Counted from the first letter of the stretch, positions 33,122 to 43,211 are shown. The stretch is DNA of 64,000 bases from Candidatus Rifleibacteriota bacterium (GCA_015233565.1 JADFXM010000016.1:1-64000), one strand, 5' to 3'. Numbers and translations: made by a program. Notes: generated from the letters alone by a model not told the origin.

Positions 33122-33310
33122 CAGGGCAAACGTACACTTTTTTCGCTGTTAATCAACCTTTTACGAGATTTCCTGTTGAAGCTACTTTACCGGGAATTTC
33201 GTATAAAAAGCTCATTTTTTGAAAAAAATATTAGCAGAAAAATATGATTTATGAAACGGCATTGAAAAGATTAATCGCATCAGATCAACAAAAAGTAAGC
33301 GTTTGCCCTG
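33122..33310. repeat. Family 3 short element, copy 1 (189 bp), with 10-bp target duplication
   Basis: Ends are CAGGGCAAACG and CGTTTGCCCTG, perfect 11-base inverted repeats that extend imperfectly to about 20 bases. The flanks GTTTGAAATG at 33112-33121 and 33311-33320 are identical, a perfect 10-bp target-site duplication. A second copy of the same length lies at 51958-52146. Confidence 0.93.
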
Positions 33311-33442
33311 GTTTGAAATGGCTTTCCTTGACTAGATATTCAATTTAAATTAGTATTGTTATTCGTGTCGTTTTTCTCAAGTTTGATTTCTATTCAGAGC
33401 TTGTTTTTGACAGAATTTCTATTTTGAAAGGTGGTTAATCTT

Positions 33443-34249
33443 ATGAAGAAATTTTTTGGAACCCTTGCAATTTGCCTTTGTATCCCTTTTATTGCAATTG
33501 CTCAACCCCAACCAATAGACCAGAAAGGGCAGGCTGGTCAGAATGGGCAAAATACAATTGCTGACCAAAATGGAGCAGGTGGGTTGGGGGATCCTGGCGG
33601 TGTTGGTGCGGGTGCCCTTGGTGCGCAAGGCGGCGGACCCATGCAACAGGAAATGCAAAAAATTAGGGCACATTTTCAAAGCCAAATGCAGGAAAATAAA
33701 ACTTTCTTTCAGAGTTTGTCAAAAGACCTGAAACCAGAGGACCGAAAGGCTCAGACGAAAGCTCATTTCGAGAAACAGCATCAGGAAAACGTTGCATTTT
33801 TTGATGGCTTGCATCAGGAAAATGTAGCGGCTATCAAAGAGCGCATGGGGAAAAACCCAAAAATTACTCCAGACAAATTAAATGAATTCATATCCTTCAT
33901 TGATACCCAATTTGAAGCAGCCAAAGCTTTCCGCGAAAAAGAGTATGAAACGAGAGTCGCATTTCTCGAATCCAAAACTGGAACCAATGATAAAAATAAT
34001 CCGGAGCAAATGAGATCCGGTTTCCAACAATTGTTTCAACAACAACATAAAGAAGCCCAGGAGTTTTATAGAGCACAAGCTCAGGCTCGGATGGCAAAAC
34101 GAAAAGAACTCTTCCAAGGCATGGGCGGAATGGGTGGCATGGGAGGAAGAGGCGGCATGGGTGGTGGACGAGGCCAAGGAATGGGCCGTCGGACCTTCGG
34201 ACAAGGTGCCGGCCAGGGATCCAATTCCTCATCAACCGGAACTAATTGA
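33443..34249 (+). CDS. Secreted Gln-rich helical protein with a Gly/Met-rich tail (268 aa)
   Basis: A signal peptide (MKKFFGTLAICLCIPFIAIA) is followed by a Gly/Gln-rich spacer, a charged helical region about residues 70-215 in which a unit like HFQSQMQENKTFF / HFEKQHQENVAFF recurs, and a tail of GGMGGMGGRGG type. The start at 33443 has AAAGGTGG about 8 bases upstream; the frame also opens at 33431. The helical repeat suggests a periplasmic coiled-coil or Spy-like protein, but I cannot assign a family. Confidence 0.7.
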   Translation: MKKFFGTLAICLCIPFIAIAQPQPIDQKGQAGQNGQNTIADQNGAGGLGDPGGVGAGALGAQGGGPMQQEMQKIRAHFQSQMQENKTFFQSLSKDLKPEDRKAQTKAHFEKQHQENVAFFDGLHQENVAAIKERMGKNPKITPDKLNEFISFIDTQFEAAKAFREKEYETRVAFLESKTGTNDKNNPEQMRSGFQQLFQQQHKEAQEFYRAQAQARMAKRKELFQGMGGMGGMGGRGGMGGGRGQGMGRRTFGQGAGQGSNSSSTGTN

Positions 34250-34768
34250 ATTAATTTTCGAGGTAGGCAAGGTGTGAAATATTTGCAAGAATGGAAGTGT
34301 AGAAATTCACAATGTTTTTCCAGCGCGGTCTTTCGAGCCAGTACACTTTCGAATTTTTAATTTTTTCAGAGCTTGAGGGCAAAATATTCTTCTTTAAAGG
34401 TCGCTTCGACTCCGCTCACAAGCTGTGAAAAATTATAATAATTCGTAAAATACAACATTTGAAAGCCTCACTGGCAAATGATTGTGATACTTCTACTCAC
34501 ATTGTTAGCCAATATTTCACACTTTCTCAGTCACCTGATATTGAAAAGGCAAACCAATCCCACGAAATAATAACGTAACTTTTTCGACGGTTTACAGCAC
34601 CAGAGGCTTGATCAAACCTATCAATTTGCGTGATTAGATTTAATTATTGGTATCACAGTATCAAGATAAAAAAAAAGCTCCCGTTTGCCCGGATTATTGC
34701 GGCCCCTGCAAAGTTTGCCCTTCTTAAATTTCTGATACCAAAAAATAGCATCAATTTCGGAGAAAAAA
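34250..34768. other. Intergenic region of about 520 bp with an imperfect inverted repeat
   Basis: AATTTTTTCAGAGCTTGAG near 34359 and CTCACAAGCTGTGAAAAATT near 34416 form an imperfect inverted pair around TCGCTTCGACTCCGC, the complement of the motif in the hairpin at 8883. No gene is supported. The M23 peptidase promoter should lie near the right side. Confidence 0.45.
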
Positions 34769-36727
34769 ATGCGACGTGCACTATTATTGTTCATGCTTGT
34801 TTCTTCTTTTATTTGGGCTGATCCTCTTCCCTGGCCTCTTGATATTGAAATTAGCCCATCGGGCAGTTATGCTGAGTTTCGAGGATTTCATTTTCATACC
34901 GGAATTGATCTTCGGACACGGCAGAAAACCGGGTTTCCGGTCAGGGCTATTGCTGATGGCTTCGTTTCAAGGTTGAAGATTCAGCATCGTGGTTTTGGAT
35001 ATGCGCTTTACATCGATTATCCGGAATTAGGAATAAGATCTGTTTATGGCCATCTTGAGGATTACGCAGGAGAAATCGGAGCGTTTGCCCAGGACAAACT
35101 CAACAAAATGGATGCTTTTTACGGAATCGAGGATAATTTCCCAGCAAATAAATTCCCTGTTAAAAAAGGACAAATTGTTGCATATACCGGAGAATCTGGT
35201 ATTGGGCCGGCGCACCTCCATTTCGAACTAAGGCATTTTGATGATGTTACAATTGCTCCAAGTTCCGTTGGATACATCATTTCCGAAAAAATTGTTCCGA
35301 AAGTCCTTGGAATTTACTTCGAACCACTATCCCCAGAAACATGCATCAATGGACAATTTACCCGGCATTCTGTTCCTTTTACCAAAGTTGCCTCAAATTC
35401 CTTCTCCTGGAACCAGCTTGTAAAAGTTTCAGGACGGGCAGGAATCAAACTGGGAATAGTTGATCAGGGCACAAGCGGCAGTGTGATGGGAGTTGAAGAC
35501 ATTCAGTTATTCTTTGATGGGAAGAAGATTTTCCAGAGGTCGTTTAACCTTATTTCCTATGATGAAAATGTTGAAACACCATATGTTTATGATTATCATA
35601 TGAGTCAAATGAAAGGAATGGGATATGTGTACAATTTGTTTAAGTGGCCTTTTGAAAAAAATGGAATTTCGAAAGATTATTCCCCCTGGGATGGCTGCTT
35701 GGATCCCAATTCCGTTGGAACGCATCAAGTTAAAATAATTTGTCGTGATTTTTGCGGAAATGATGTAATCGTTGAGGGGCCGGTCCAAATTGAAAAATCA
35801 GCTAGCATTGAATCCCCGGGTGACAGACAAGTTGAAGTGACAAATCTCGTTTTTACTCCCTTTTGTGTTGTAGCTGAAGGGAAGATAAAACCCATTACAC
35901 CTCAATTAAAGTCTGGTAACGATCATCCTGAAAAAATTGCCGAGAAGAAAATTAACGGATTGAATTGTTCTATCCCGGAAATCGGAGAAAAAGTGTTTCC
36001 GGCATTTGTTTTTCAGAATCGAATTGATATTGCTTTCCCTTTTTCCAAGGATTTAAAAAAAGGAGTGAAATGTGCTAATGAAGCTATTTTGCCTCCTTTG
36101 GAATTCTTTGATCAGTCGGGTGGCGAACTTATGTATGAAAACTCGATTAAGATGGTATTCCCGAAAGACTCTGTAAACTTGCCGATTGTGGCAAATTTAA
36201 AAAAAATCCCCAAAAAGGTCTCTACTAAGCTAAAAGTATGTTCACCTGTCTGGCAATTTCAGCCTGGTGAAGCTATTTTTGCAAAACCGGTAAGTGTTGA
36301 AATCTCTGAATTTTCGGCTTCTCCTTCCAAACAGTTAGGAGTTTATGAGGTCAATAATTCTGGCGTGCCTTCATATCTTGGTGGGACAATAGAAAATTCA
36401 AAATTAAAGTTTTCGGGCCGCAATATCCCTAATTTTGTTGTACTTGAAGATTCAATCAAGCCTGAGATTAAATTCCTGGGTTCCAGAGTTCTCAAGCATT
36501 ACGGACCTGTTTGGGCTTACCATGTTTCTGATGTCGGCTCTGGAGTCAATGATGATGGGTATTCCGTGAAAGTTGGCGGAAAAAAAGGAAAGTTTGACAC
36601 CGACCCGGATAAATCCGAATTTTACGTTCAAAAACCTTCCAAAAATTCAGGAAAGTCTTTTGATCTGGAAATCACCCTTTCCGACAACGCGGGAAATGTG
36701 ACAAAATTGAATGAGAAAAGGAAGTAA
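34769..36727 (+). CDS. Secreted M23 (LytM-type) peptidase-like protein with long C-terminal region
   Basis: After a signal peptide, residues about 30-160 form an M23 domain with zinc-ligand motifs HTGIDLR and, further on, GPAHLHFELRHF, plus SVYGHL. This predicts a zinc endopeptidase acting on peptidoglycan cross-bridges in the periplasm, or a regulator like EnvC if inactive; both ligand motifs look intact. The following 490 residues are beta-rich, Lys/Pro-rich and end in an Ig-like module (FDLEITLSDNAGNVTKL), probably for cell-wall or substrate binding. Start 34769 has GGAGA 6 bases upstream. Confidence 0.85.
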   Translation: MRRALLLFMLVSSFIWADPLPWPLDIEISPSGSYAEFRGFHFHTGIDLRTRQKTGFPVRAIADGFVSRLKIQHRGFGYALYIDYPELGIRSVYGHLEDYAGEIGAFAQDKLNKMDAFYGIEDNFPANKFPVKKGQIVAYTGESGIGPAHLHFELRHFDDVTIAPSSVGYIISEKIVPKVLGIYFEPLSPETCINGQFTRHSVPFTKVASNSFSWNQLVKVSGRAGIKLGIVDQGTSGSVMGVEDIQLFFDGKKIFQRSFNLISYDENVETPYVYDYHMSQMKGMGYVYNLFKWPFEKNGISKDYSPWDGCLDPNSVGTHQVKIICRDFCGNDVIVEGPVQIEKSASIESPGDRQVEVTNLVFTPFCVVAEGKIKPITPQLKSGNDHPEKIAEKKINGLNCSIPEIGEKVFPAFVFQNRIDIAFPFSKDLKKGVKCANEAILPPLEFFDQSGGELMYENSIKMVFPKDSVNLPIVANLKKIPKKVSTKLKVCSPVWQFQPGEAIFAKPVSVEISEFSASPSKQLGVYEVNNSGVPSYLGGTIENSKLKFSGRNIPNFVVLEDSIKPEIKFLGSRVLKHYGPVWAYHVSDVGSGVNDDGYSVKVGGKKGKFDTDPDKSEFYVQKPSKNSGKSFDLEITLSDNAGNVTKLNEKRK

Positions 36728-36993
36728 TGCCAATTTCATTAATAATTGCATCTTTTTTTTGGCTGGTTGCAACATGCCATTGCTGAGTTTTATTATTTCA
36801 GTGCGTGATTGCTTTTTGTGATTGGTAGAATAATAGGTTCGTACTTTATTTTTTTTAGGAAATCGGTTCCCAAACGATGAGTCAAATTTATAATGTATGA
36901 ACTAATGGCTTGGTTGCTTCGGCTCTGCTTAGTGACCGATTTTCAGAATTTTTTTTTGACTCACTTGGTTAGATACATTACTAAGGAAAAATT

Positions 36994-37848
36994 ATGGCAA
37001 AGTTAGGTTTTTTTAATACATTGGAGGTTGTTAAATCCCTGGATTTTGGTGTGTATCTCGATGGAGAAGAATTAGGAGAGATACTGCTTCCTCGAAAGCA
37101 AGTTCCCGAAAATTGCCAAATTGGTGATTTTCTTGAGGTTTTTTTATATCACGATACTGAAAGACGTCTTATTGCAACAATCTTTCGGCCTCACGCTGCA
37201 TTAGAAGAGGTAGGTTATTTAAAGGTGTCGATTGTAAATGAGATTGGAGCCTTCCTTGAATGGGGAATTCCAAAAGATCTTTTTGTTCCTTTTCACGAAC
37301 AGCGACAGGAAATGATAAAGGGATCCTCCTATCTGGTTTATGTCTATTTTGATGAAATCAGTCAACGAATAGTCGGATCCTCTAAACTCAACAAATTTCT
37401 TAAGAAAAATAAACTCGATCTGGGAATCGGACAGGAGGTTGATTTAATAATTGCTGATAGAACTGATGCAGGTTACAAAGCAATAGTTAACAAAAAAGCT
37501 TGGGGATTTATTTATCAAAGCGATCTTTTTAAAAAAATATTTGAAGGGCAACAAATTAAGGGTTACATTAAAAGCGTTAGAGAAGACGGAAAATTCGATC
37601 TTCTTCTCGAAAAACCAGGCTATGAAAAGGTCGAGGATATTGCAAACCGAATATTTATGACTCTCCAAAAACATGGAGGTTTTATGACTGTGAACGATGA
37701 CAGTCCGGCGGGAGAGATTAAATTACTTTTCGGGATCAGCAAAAAGACTTTTAAAAAAGCCATTGGTTTACTTTTCAGGCAGCGCCGAATAAACTTTATT
37801 AAAAGTGGAATTGCCTTACCGGGAAATCCAGGAAAGCAGATTATATAG
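36994..37848 (+). CDS. CvfB-like S1-domain RNA-binding protein
   Basis: Length (284 aa) and order match CvfB/YitL: an N-terminal S1-like domain (FGVYLDGEELGEILLPRK), a second (IGAFLEWGIPKDLFVPFHEQ), a third (KAWGFIYQSDLFKKIFEGQQ) and a C-terminal winged helix (LLFGISKKTFKKAIGLLF). In Firmicutes CvfB binds RNA and affects virulence and stress responses; the role elsewhere is not established. No partner gene is obvious. The start is backed by AAGGAAAAATT just upstream. Confidence 0.85.
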   Translation: MAKLGFFNTLEVVKSLDFGVYLDGEELGEILLPRKQVPENCQIGDFLEVFLYHDTERRLIATIFRPHAALEEVGYLKVSIVNEIGAFLEWGIPKDLFVPFHEQRQEMIKGSSYLVYVYFDEISQRIVGSSKLNKFLKKNKLDLGIGQEVDLIIADRTDAGYKAIVNKKAWGFIYQSDLFKKIFEGQQIKGYIKSVREDGKFDLLLEKPGYEKVEDIANRIFMTLQKHGGFMTVNDDSPAGEIKLLFGISKKTFKKAIGLLFRQRRINFIKSGIALPGNPGKQII

Positions 37849-37988
37849 AGATTGTTTCTTTAAAGAGCCTGATGTAAAATTATATAAAAAGCTTGTTTTT
37901 AAAATCGAAGGGAGGCTCTAAAAATGGGCTTTCCGCGACAGTGCCTACGCTGATACTATGGCCAGAATCAAAGTTTAATTCAGGAATT

Positions 37989-38194
37989 ATACCAATTAAA
38001 ATTAATCCGTAGGTATGCTTAAATCCTCCAAAAAAAGATTTTCCATAAAATCATTGGAAAGCGTTGGACGCTTTTTTTGAATATTCAATTTTTTTCGAAT
38101 AAGGTTGCTTCATCGCCTTTGTCTCCCAACGTTGTCGGAAAATTTCTTCACCAGCCAAGAAGATTGAAACCCACGAACTAATTATGAATGGTAT
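37989..38194 (-). repeat. Family 1 element, copy e (206 bp)
   Basis: An inverted, nearly identical copy of 4264-4468, with ends ATACCAATTAAAATTAATCC and GAATGGTAT. Differences are a few substitutions and one short insertion in an A-run. It fills most of the gap between the CvfB-like and OstA-like genes. Confidence 0.9.
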
Positions 38195-38330
38195 TATCCA
38201 TTAGGCTTGGAACCTAGATAAATAAATGCTTTCGAAAAATTATTTTCGCCAATCTTTTAAAGAACAAAGTTTTGTTAATGGGCGTTTCAAAGAATTTTGA
38301 TGGGTAATTCCTGAGTTTAATTGAATTTGC

Positions 38331-38360
38331 TTGAGTGTGCCAGGGTTGATGGGTTATAAT
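38331..38360 (+). promoter_or_regulatory. Sigma70-like promoter giving a nearly leaderless transcript
   Basis: TTGAGT at 38331 and TATAAT at 38355 are separated by 18 bases. A start site about 7 bases after the -10 would leave a leader of only about 5-8 bases before the ATG at 38374, which itself lacks a ribosome site. This supports near-leaderless translation of the OstA-like gene. Confidence 0.5.
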
Positions 38361-38373
38361 TCTCTTCTCTGAT

Positions 38374-40632
38374 ATGAAAAGAATAATTTTTCTCCTGGTT
38401 TTTTTATTGACTGCTGCGATTGTCTTTGCCGAAATTGCATCTTTTTCAGAAATTGCTTCTTTTACGGAGTTAAAAGCACGTATTGGCCGCAAATTATTGA
38501 GAAGTAAAAAGATACCGAAATTTGTTTCGAGTCTTGCTTCGGGCTCGTTGTCGGAAATAGCGGCGGTTATTCCCAACGATTCAATTTCGCTTATTGCGTC
38601 TGAAACTGACTTTCAGCCGGCAAAAAGAGTTGCTTCGAAGACATATTCGACGCCTTTACCTGAGGCAACCGAAATAGGGACGGGACGACAGGTGAAACCG
38701 TCATTGCAAGAAGCTTCTGAATCGATTGCAATTGTTCCTTCAAAGCAGCTTTCGAATACTGCTTCCCGGAGTGCAGCAATATTAAAGTCCAGAAAAACTG
38801 TCGAGAAGATTTCCCATTCTGCAACCATCCCGGCTTCGTTAAGAAAAATCTCTTTTCGGGCACTTCCACCTATTACTTCATATGTGCATCTCGAGCTGAC
38901 TCGACCCACAACTTCAAAACCAGAAACAGTTTCCAGGGTTGTTGCAATCCCAACGCCAAAATCATCCACACAAGTGGAATTAGCATCTTCTACAAGCGTT
39001 GTCTCAAGCTCATCTTCACAAGCAGCATCTACCCCTTCCACAATTGCAGCGCCAAAGTCGCTGGCAGAAGCAGCAACTGAGACCGTTGCAGTAGCGGCAC
39101 TGAAGCCACCAATGCAAGCGGCATCAGCGCCTGCTGCAATAGAAATATTGAAGTCGCCTACAGCGGGTGCATCTGCTCCTGCTGATATCGCAAATCCGAA
39201 GTTGCCTAACCAGGTGACACCTGAGACCGCTGCAGTTTTGGCATCGACTGAAATTCCACTGGCAGCATCTGCCCCTGTCGCAATTACTGGCTCGAAGCAC
39301 CCCGCGCAGATGGCAACCGATACGGCTGCCGTGGCAGCGTTGAATCCCCACTCGCAAACAGCATCTCCACCAATTGAAGGCGCTGCGACAAAGCCAATCT
39401 CGCAGATTGCATCAAAATCCGCCACTATGGTAGCGTCGAAACCAGTTCCACAAAGAGCATCCGAACCAGTTGCTGTCCCTTCGTCAAAGGCTGCCTCGTC
39501 GGTAGCATCTGGTTCCACAGAAATAGCAGTTTCAAAGCCAGCTACACAAGCAGCAACTCAAGCAACAACTCCGATTGCAACCTTACCAAAAAACCAATCT
39601 TCGTCCGAACCTTTGCAGAATTCCGTGGAACAGACTCTTCATGGAATCTCAAACCAGGCCTTAAATCAATTGCCGAAAATGGACATGAGTTCTCTTCCTA
39701 AACAGATTTTAAAGGCTGCTTCCGAAGCCGGACAACTCCAGTTCGATAAGGTTCTAAGCAACTTGCCGGGGGCAATGTCTGGAACCTCATCAACAACTTT
39801 ATCCATTCCCTTCCCCGGAACGACAGGTTTTTTTATACCAACCAGTTTAAGCCAAATTACTCAGCCAATTCTGGACATGGTTCCTCAGCCACTAGTGAAA
39901 TTGTTTCCAGACGCCGTTTCGAACCACCCGCCTGGTTCCCCTCCCCATTCAAAGTCATTACGCAATTATTCAAACACTGATGCAATCACTTTTTCCCTGA
40001 TCTCTAATTCAGCTTCTGATTCTTTCTTAATTCCAAAGGAAAAACCTGACACAGTTATAACTTCCGATCGTTTGCTAATTCAATCTTCAACTGTTATCCT
40101 TGAAGGAACTGTCCGTGCTACTGAAAATGAAAGAATTTTGACATGTGGACGCGCATATCTCGATCAGAAGCCACAGCGCATTTTGGCAAGTGAGACTCCT
40201 CGACTCTTCCAAAAAGAATCAATTTTTGAGAAGCGAACGTTTAGGGAAACCACGCTTGATGCTTTAAACATTCTATGGAATTCTGGGCAAAGAAGAATGA
40301 GTGCTTCACCTTCAGTTGTTGTAAAGGTTGAGGAAAGAAGCTGGGATCTCGCAACTTTCTCGGAAGGTTTCATCTACTCCGACAGCATGGAAGGATTTCC
40401 AGATAACAAAAAATTGAATTTTGAAGGAAATGTAAGACTGAAAGCCAAGGAATATTATGGCCAGGGTCGCAGACTTGACTATGACAAAGAAAAATCCGAT
40501 GTCATACTTTCCGGTGATGCAATTGTTGAAAAGGAGGAATACAGCGAAAAAGAAAAGCGAATGGTAAAAAGAATACTAAATGGCCAGAAAATAATTTATA
40601 ATACGGAAAGAAAGACAGCCCAATCTGAATGA
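38374..40632 (+). CDS. OstA/LptA-like protein with a long Ala/Ser/Pro low-complexity region (752 aa)
   Basis: A signal-like N-terminus is followed by residues about 170-440 dominated by Ala, Ser, Thr and Pro in short repeated words (SAPVAI, AAVAAL, ASKPVPQ). The last 200 residues are the recognisable part: TSDRLLIQSSTVILEGTV, LNFEGNVRLKAKEYYGQGRR and KSDVILSGDAIVE, typical of OstA-like beta-jellyroll domains of LptA/LptC that carry lipopolysaccharide across the periplasm. The low-complexity region is much longer than in usual LptA and should be disordered. No lptB, lptC or lptD lies nearby, so whether this is the pathway LptA is open. Confidence 0.7.
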   Translation: MKRIIFLLVFLLTAAIVFAEIASFSEIASFTELKARIGRKLLRSKKIPKFVSSLASGSLSEIAAVIPNDSISLIASETDFQPAKRVASKTYSTPLPEATEIGTGRQVKPSLQEASESIAIVPSKQLSNTASRSAAILKSRKTVEKISHSATIPASLRKISFRALPPITSYVHLELTRPTTSKPETVSRVVAIPTPKSSTQVELASSTSVVSSSSSQAASTPSTIAAPKSLAEAATETVAVAALKPPMQAASAPAAIEILKSPTAGASAPADIANPKLPNQVTPETAAVLASTEIPLAASAPVAITGSKHPAQMATDTAAVAALNPHSQTASPPIEGAATKPISQIASKSATMVASKPVPQRASEPVAVPSSKAASSVASGSTEIAVSKPATQAATQATTPIATLPKNQSSSEPLQNSVEQTLHGISNQALNQLPKMDMSSLPKQILKAASEAGQLQFDKVLSNLPGAMSGTSSTTLSIPFPGTTGFFIPTSLSQITQPILDMVPQPLVKLFPDAVSNHPPGSPPHSKSLRNYSNTDAITFSLISNSASDSFLIPKEKPDTVITSDRLLIQSSTVILEGTVRATENERILTCGRAYLDQKPQRILASETPRLFQKESIFEKRTFRETTLDALNILWNSGQRRMSASPSVVVKVEERSWDLATFSEGFIYSDSMEGFPDNKKLNFEGNVRLKAKEYYGQGRRLDYDKEKSDVILSGDAIVEKEEYSEKEKRMVKRILNGQKIIYNTERKTAQSE

Positions 40633-40913
40633 TGGGATGCTTGATTGTGCGAAGTTGCACTTCTTTAAAAAATATTTTAGATTTTTTTATGATTATCTCT
40701 CGGGATATTGAGTTGCTAAATATGAATTTTTGGACGTTTAAGTGGAATGTATTGCAGGAAGCACGTCATTTCAAGATGGGGCCGATTACAAAATCTCTCT
40801 TGACAGCTGGATTTCTAATCCAACCTGCTGTAAAATCTGCAATATTTTGAAAAAAGTGTGAAAGGCCACAGTTTAAGAATAATGAAAAATTGGAATAAAA
40901 ATCGGAATAAAAA

Positions 40914-43211
40914 ATGGATTTAAATGTTACTTTTAGAAATTTTGTTCTAGACCCGTTTCAGATTCAGGCTATAGCGGAAATCGAAAATGGGCATTCACTG
41001 GTTCTGGCTGCCCCGACCGGCTCGGGGAAAACTCTTGTTGCTGAATATCTTATTGAGAAAATTCTCAAAACAAATCGTCGTGTAATCTACACATCACCAA
41101 TTAAAGCGCTTTCCAATCAGAAGTTTCGAGATTTTTCCAAACTTTTTCCTGATAAGGTAGGAATTCTAACTGGAGATGTTGTAATAAACAGAGATGCCCA
41201 GGCACTTATCGTCACCACCGAAATTTATCGGAACATGTCGATTGAAGACCCACAGTCTATTCATGATGTGGATTTTGTAATCTACGATGAAATCCATTAT
41301 CTGGGAGACATTGAACGAGGCACTGTCTGGGAGGAATCAATCATCTTTTCACCCCCAGGTGTCCGATTTTTAGCTCTTTCTGCGACGATTCCCAACGCAG
41401 GGGAATTTGGCCGCTGGATTGAATCTGTTGCTAATCATAAGGTCTCGGTTATAGTACACGAAAAACGTGCAGTACCACTTTCCTACACGTTCTTTGACGA
41501 TGGAACAATGCTCAGTTTCAAGGATTTGCAAAGAAGGCACAGTAGAAGAGGGCAAACCGAAGAACCCAGACGCCGTAATAAATCACGCGAAGAAAATGAT
41601 GAAAGGCATACTCAAATTGTTAAGCTCTTGAAAAACCAGGATCGCCTGCCGGTTCTGTATTTTGCTTTTTCCAGAGCTTTGGTCGATCAGATGACAAATG
41701 AAGCTTGCCGGCATTTCGATTTTACAACCCGTGAAGAAAAGGCCCTCATTCGGGATGCTTGTGATGCATGTGTTGAAAAATATGGATTGGAAAACCTCGA
41801 AAGTGCCCAACTTCTTTGTGAACAGCTAGTCAAAGGAATTGGACGACACCACGCTGGATTAGTCCCGCAATTAAAAGAGTTGGTTGAAATTTTGTTTTCC
41901 GAGAAGCTTTTAAAAGTGTTGTACGTAACTGAAACGTTTGCCATGGGCGTTAACATGCCAGCCCGAACTGTGGCTTTCGATGCTCTTAAAAAGTTCGACG
42001 GAAGATCGTTTCGGCAGATGAAGACCATGGAATTCCGGCAAATTTCCGGCCGAGCCGGCAGACGTGGAATCGATGAAATGGGATGGGTGGTCATTCCTTA
42101 TTTACCGAGAGATAATGATCTCGAGGAGCTTGAAGGAATAATTTATGGAGATATCGAACCTCTCCTGAGCCAGTTCGATCTATCTTTCAACAGCGTTCTG
42201 AATTTATTTTCCGGCCATGGGAACGAGGAAATCCGCACTATTCTGAAAAAAAACTTTGCCCAGTTTCAGGCCAATAAAGATATTCCACCTATTGCCAGAA
42301 AAGTTGCTGATTTTAGAAGTCAGGTCGAATTCCTCATGCCGCGTTGCATGGAAAAGAAGAACGATCTTGAGGCTTTCCAGTTTTTCTTCAAGAGGAAACA
42401 GGATATTATTCACTCCCTCCATCGCCAAATAGGGGACATCCAAGGCGGCTTACATGGCAGGAAGAACAAGGGTAACCTGAAAAATCTCAAGGAGCAGTTT
42501 GCCGAACAAGTTGCCAAACTTGATGAGGAAGAAAAGAAGTTTATTTGCGGCCAATGTATTAATAAAGGAAAATGCACCGCAAAACTTTTCAAAATCAATA
42601 AACTTGATAAGAAACTTGATTATTGGCGGGGAATTCTCGAATCCCAAGAACAGCTCCAACTTCCAATTTACGAGGAAAAACTGAAAATTTTGCGAAAACT
42701 CGGTTACGTGGATGAAAAGGGATTATTACCGAGAGGCGAATTTGCAGCCAAGATCCATATCGAGGAAATTGCTGTTTCAGAATTGTTCTTCAAGGGGATA
42801 TTCCACGAATGGAATCATCATGAAATCAATGCACTTGCGGTAGCTCTAACCTGCGAATTCAAAAAACGCGGAGTCCAAGTTGTACGTCCAGCTCGTGGGA
42901 CTGCGTTTGAAAAGCTTCGTGATGCCCGTGGTTTTATCAACTCTTTTGCTCGTCAGTACAAGTTTATTAAGCCGATCGATTTGACTTTTTCAATGATCAT
43001 GTACAATTGGAGCACGGGGGATAGCTTCGAAGAGATCACAGCTCAGACAACCATCCCGGAAGGCGATCTCATAAGGCTTTTCCGGCAGGCGATTGACTTG
43101 CTGCGACAGATCAGAGAGGCAGTAGAAGAGCGCTCTTTGCGTGATAAACTAACTGAATGTATAGGGTTGATTAACCGTGATATCGTTTTAGCCACTGAAT
43201 TGCGCGATTGA
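40914..43211 (+). CDS. Ski2-like DEIH-box RNA helicase
   Basis: A 765-residue superfamily 2 helicase with motifs in order: I APTGSGKT (about 34-41), Ia SPIKALSNQKF, II YDEIHYLGD, III LSATIPNAGEF, and in domain 2 GRHHAGLVPQLKE, FAMGVNMPARTVAF and QISGRAGRRGID. The C-terminal part has a Cys cluster (CGQCINKGKC near 545) and an Mtr4/Ski2-like helical region. Eukaryotic and bacterial relatives remodel RNA, for example for the exosome. The start at 40914 has only a weak ribosome site. It precedes the tsaE gene by about 150 bases. Confidence 0.88.
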   Translation: MDLNVTFRNFVLDPFQIQAIAEIENGHSLVLAAPTGSGKTLVAEYLIEKILKTNRRVIYTSPIKALSNQKFRDFSKLFPDKVGILTGDVVINRDAQALIVTTEIYRNMSIEDPQSIHDVDFVIYDEIHYLGDIERGTVWEESIIFSPPGVRFLALSATIPNAGEFGRWIESVANHKVSVIVHEKRAVPLSYTFFDDGTMLSFKDLQRRHSRRGQTEEPRRRNKSREENDERHTQIVKLLKNQDRLPVLYFAFSRALVDQMTNEACRHFDFTTREEKALIRDACDACVEKYGLENLESAQLLCEQLVKGIGRHHAGLVPQLKELVEILFSEKLLKVLYVTETFAMGVNMPARTVAFDALKKFDGRSFRQMKTMEFRQISGRAGRRGIDEMGWVVIPYLPRDNDLEELEGIIYGDIEPLLSQFDLSFNSVLNLFSGHGNEEIRTILKKNFAQFQANKDIPPIARKVADFRSQVEFLMPRCMEKKNDLEAFQFFFKRKQDIIHSLHRQIGDIQGGLHGRKNKGNLKNLKEQFAEQVAKLDEEEKKFICGQCINKGKCTAKLFKINKLDKKLDYWRGILESQEQLQLPIYEEKLKILRKLGYVDEKGLLPRGEFAAKIHIEEIAVSELFFKGIFHEWNHHEINALAVALTCEFKKRGVQVVRPARGTAFEKLRDARGFINSFARQYKFIKPIDLTFSMIMYNWSTGDSFEEITAQTTIPEGDLIRLFRQAIDLLRQIREAVEERSLRDKLTECIGLINRDIVLATELRD

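Noticed and set aside
38613..39518. A 301-codon minus-strand ORF opposite the OstA-like gene
   Set aside because: It is a by-product of the Ala/Ser-rich coding strand; it is Asp/Ala-rich without any family match and lacks a ribosome site.
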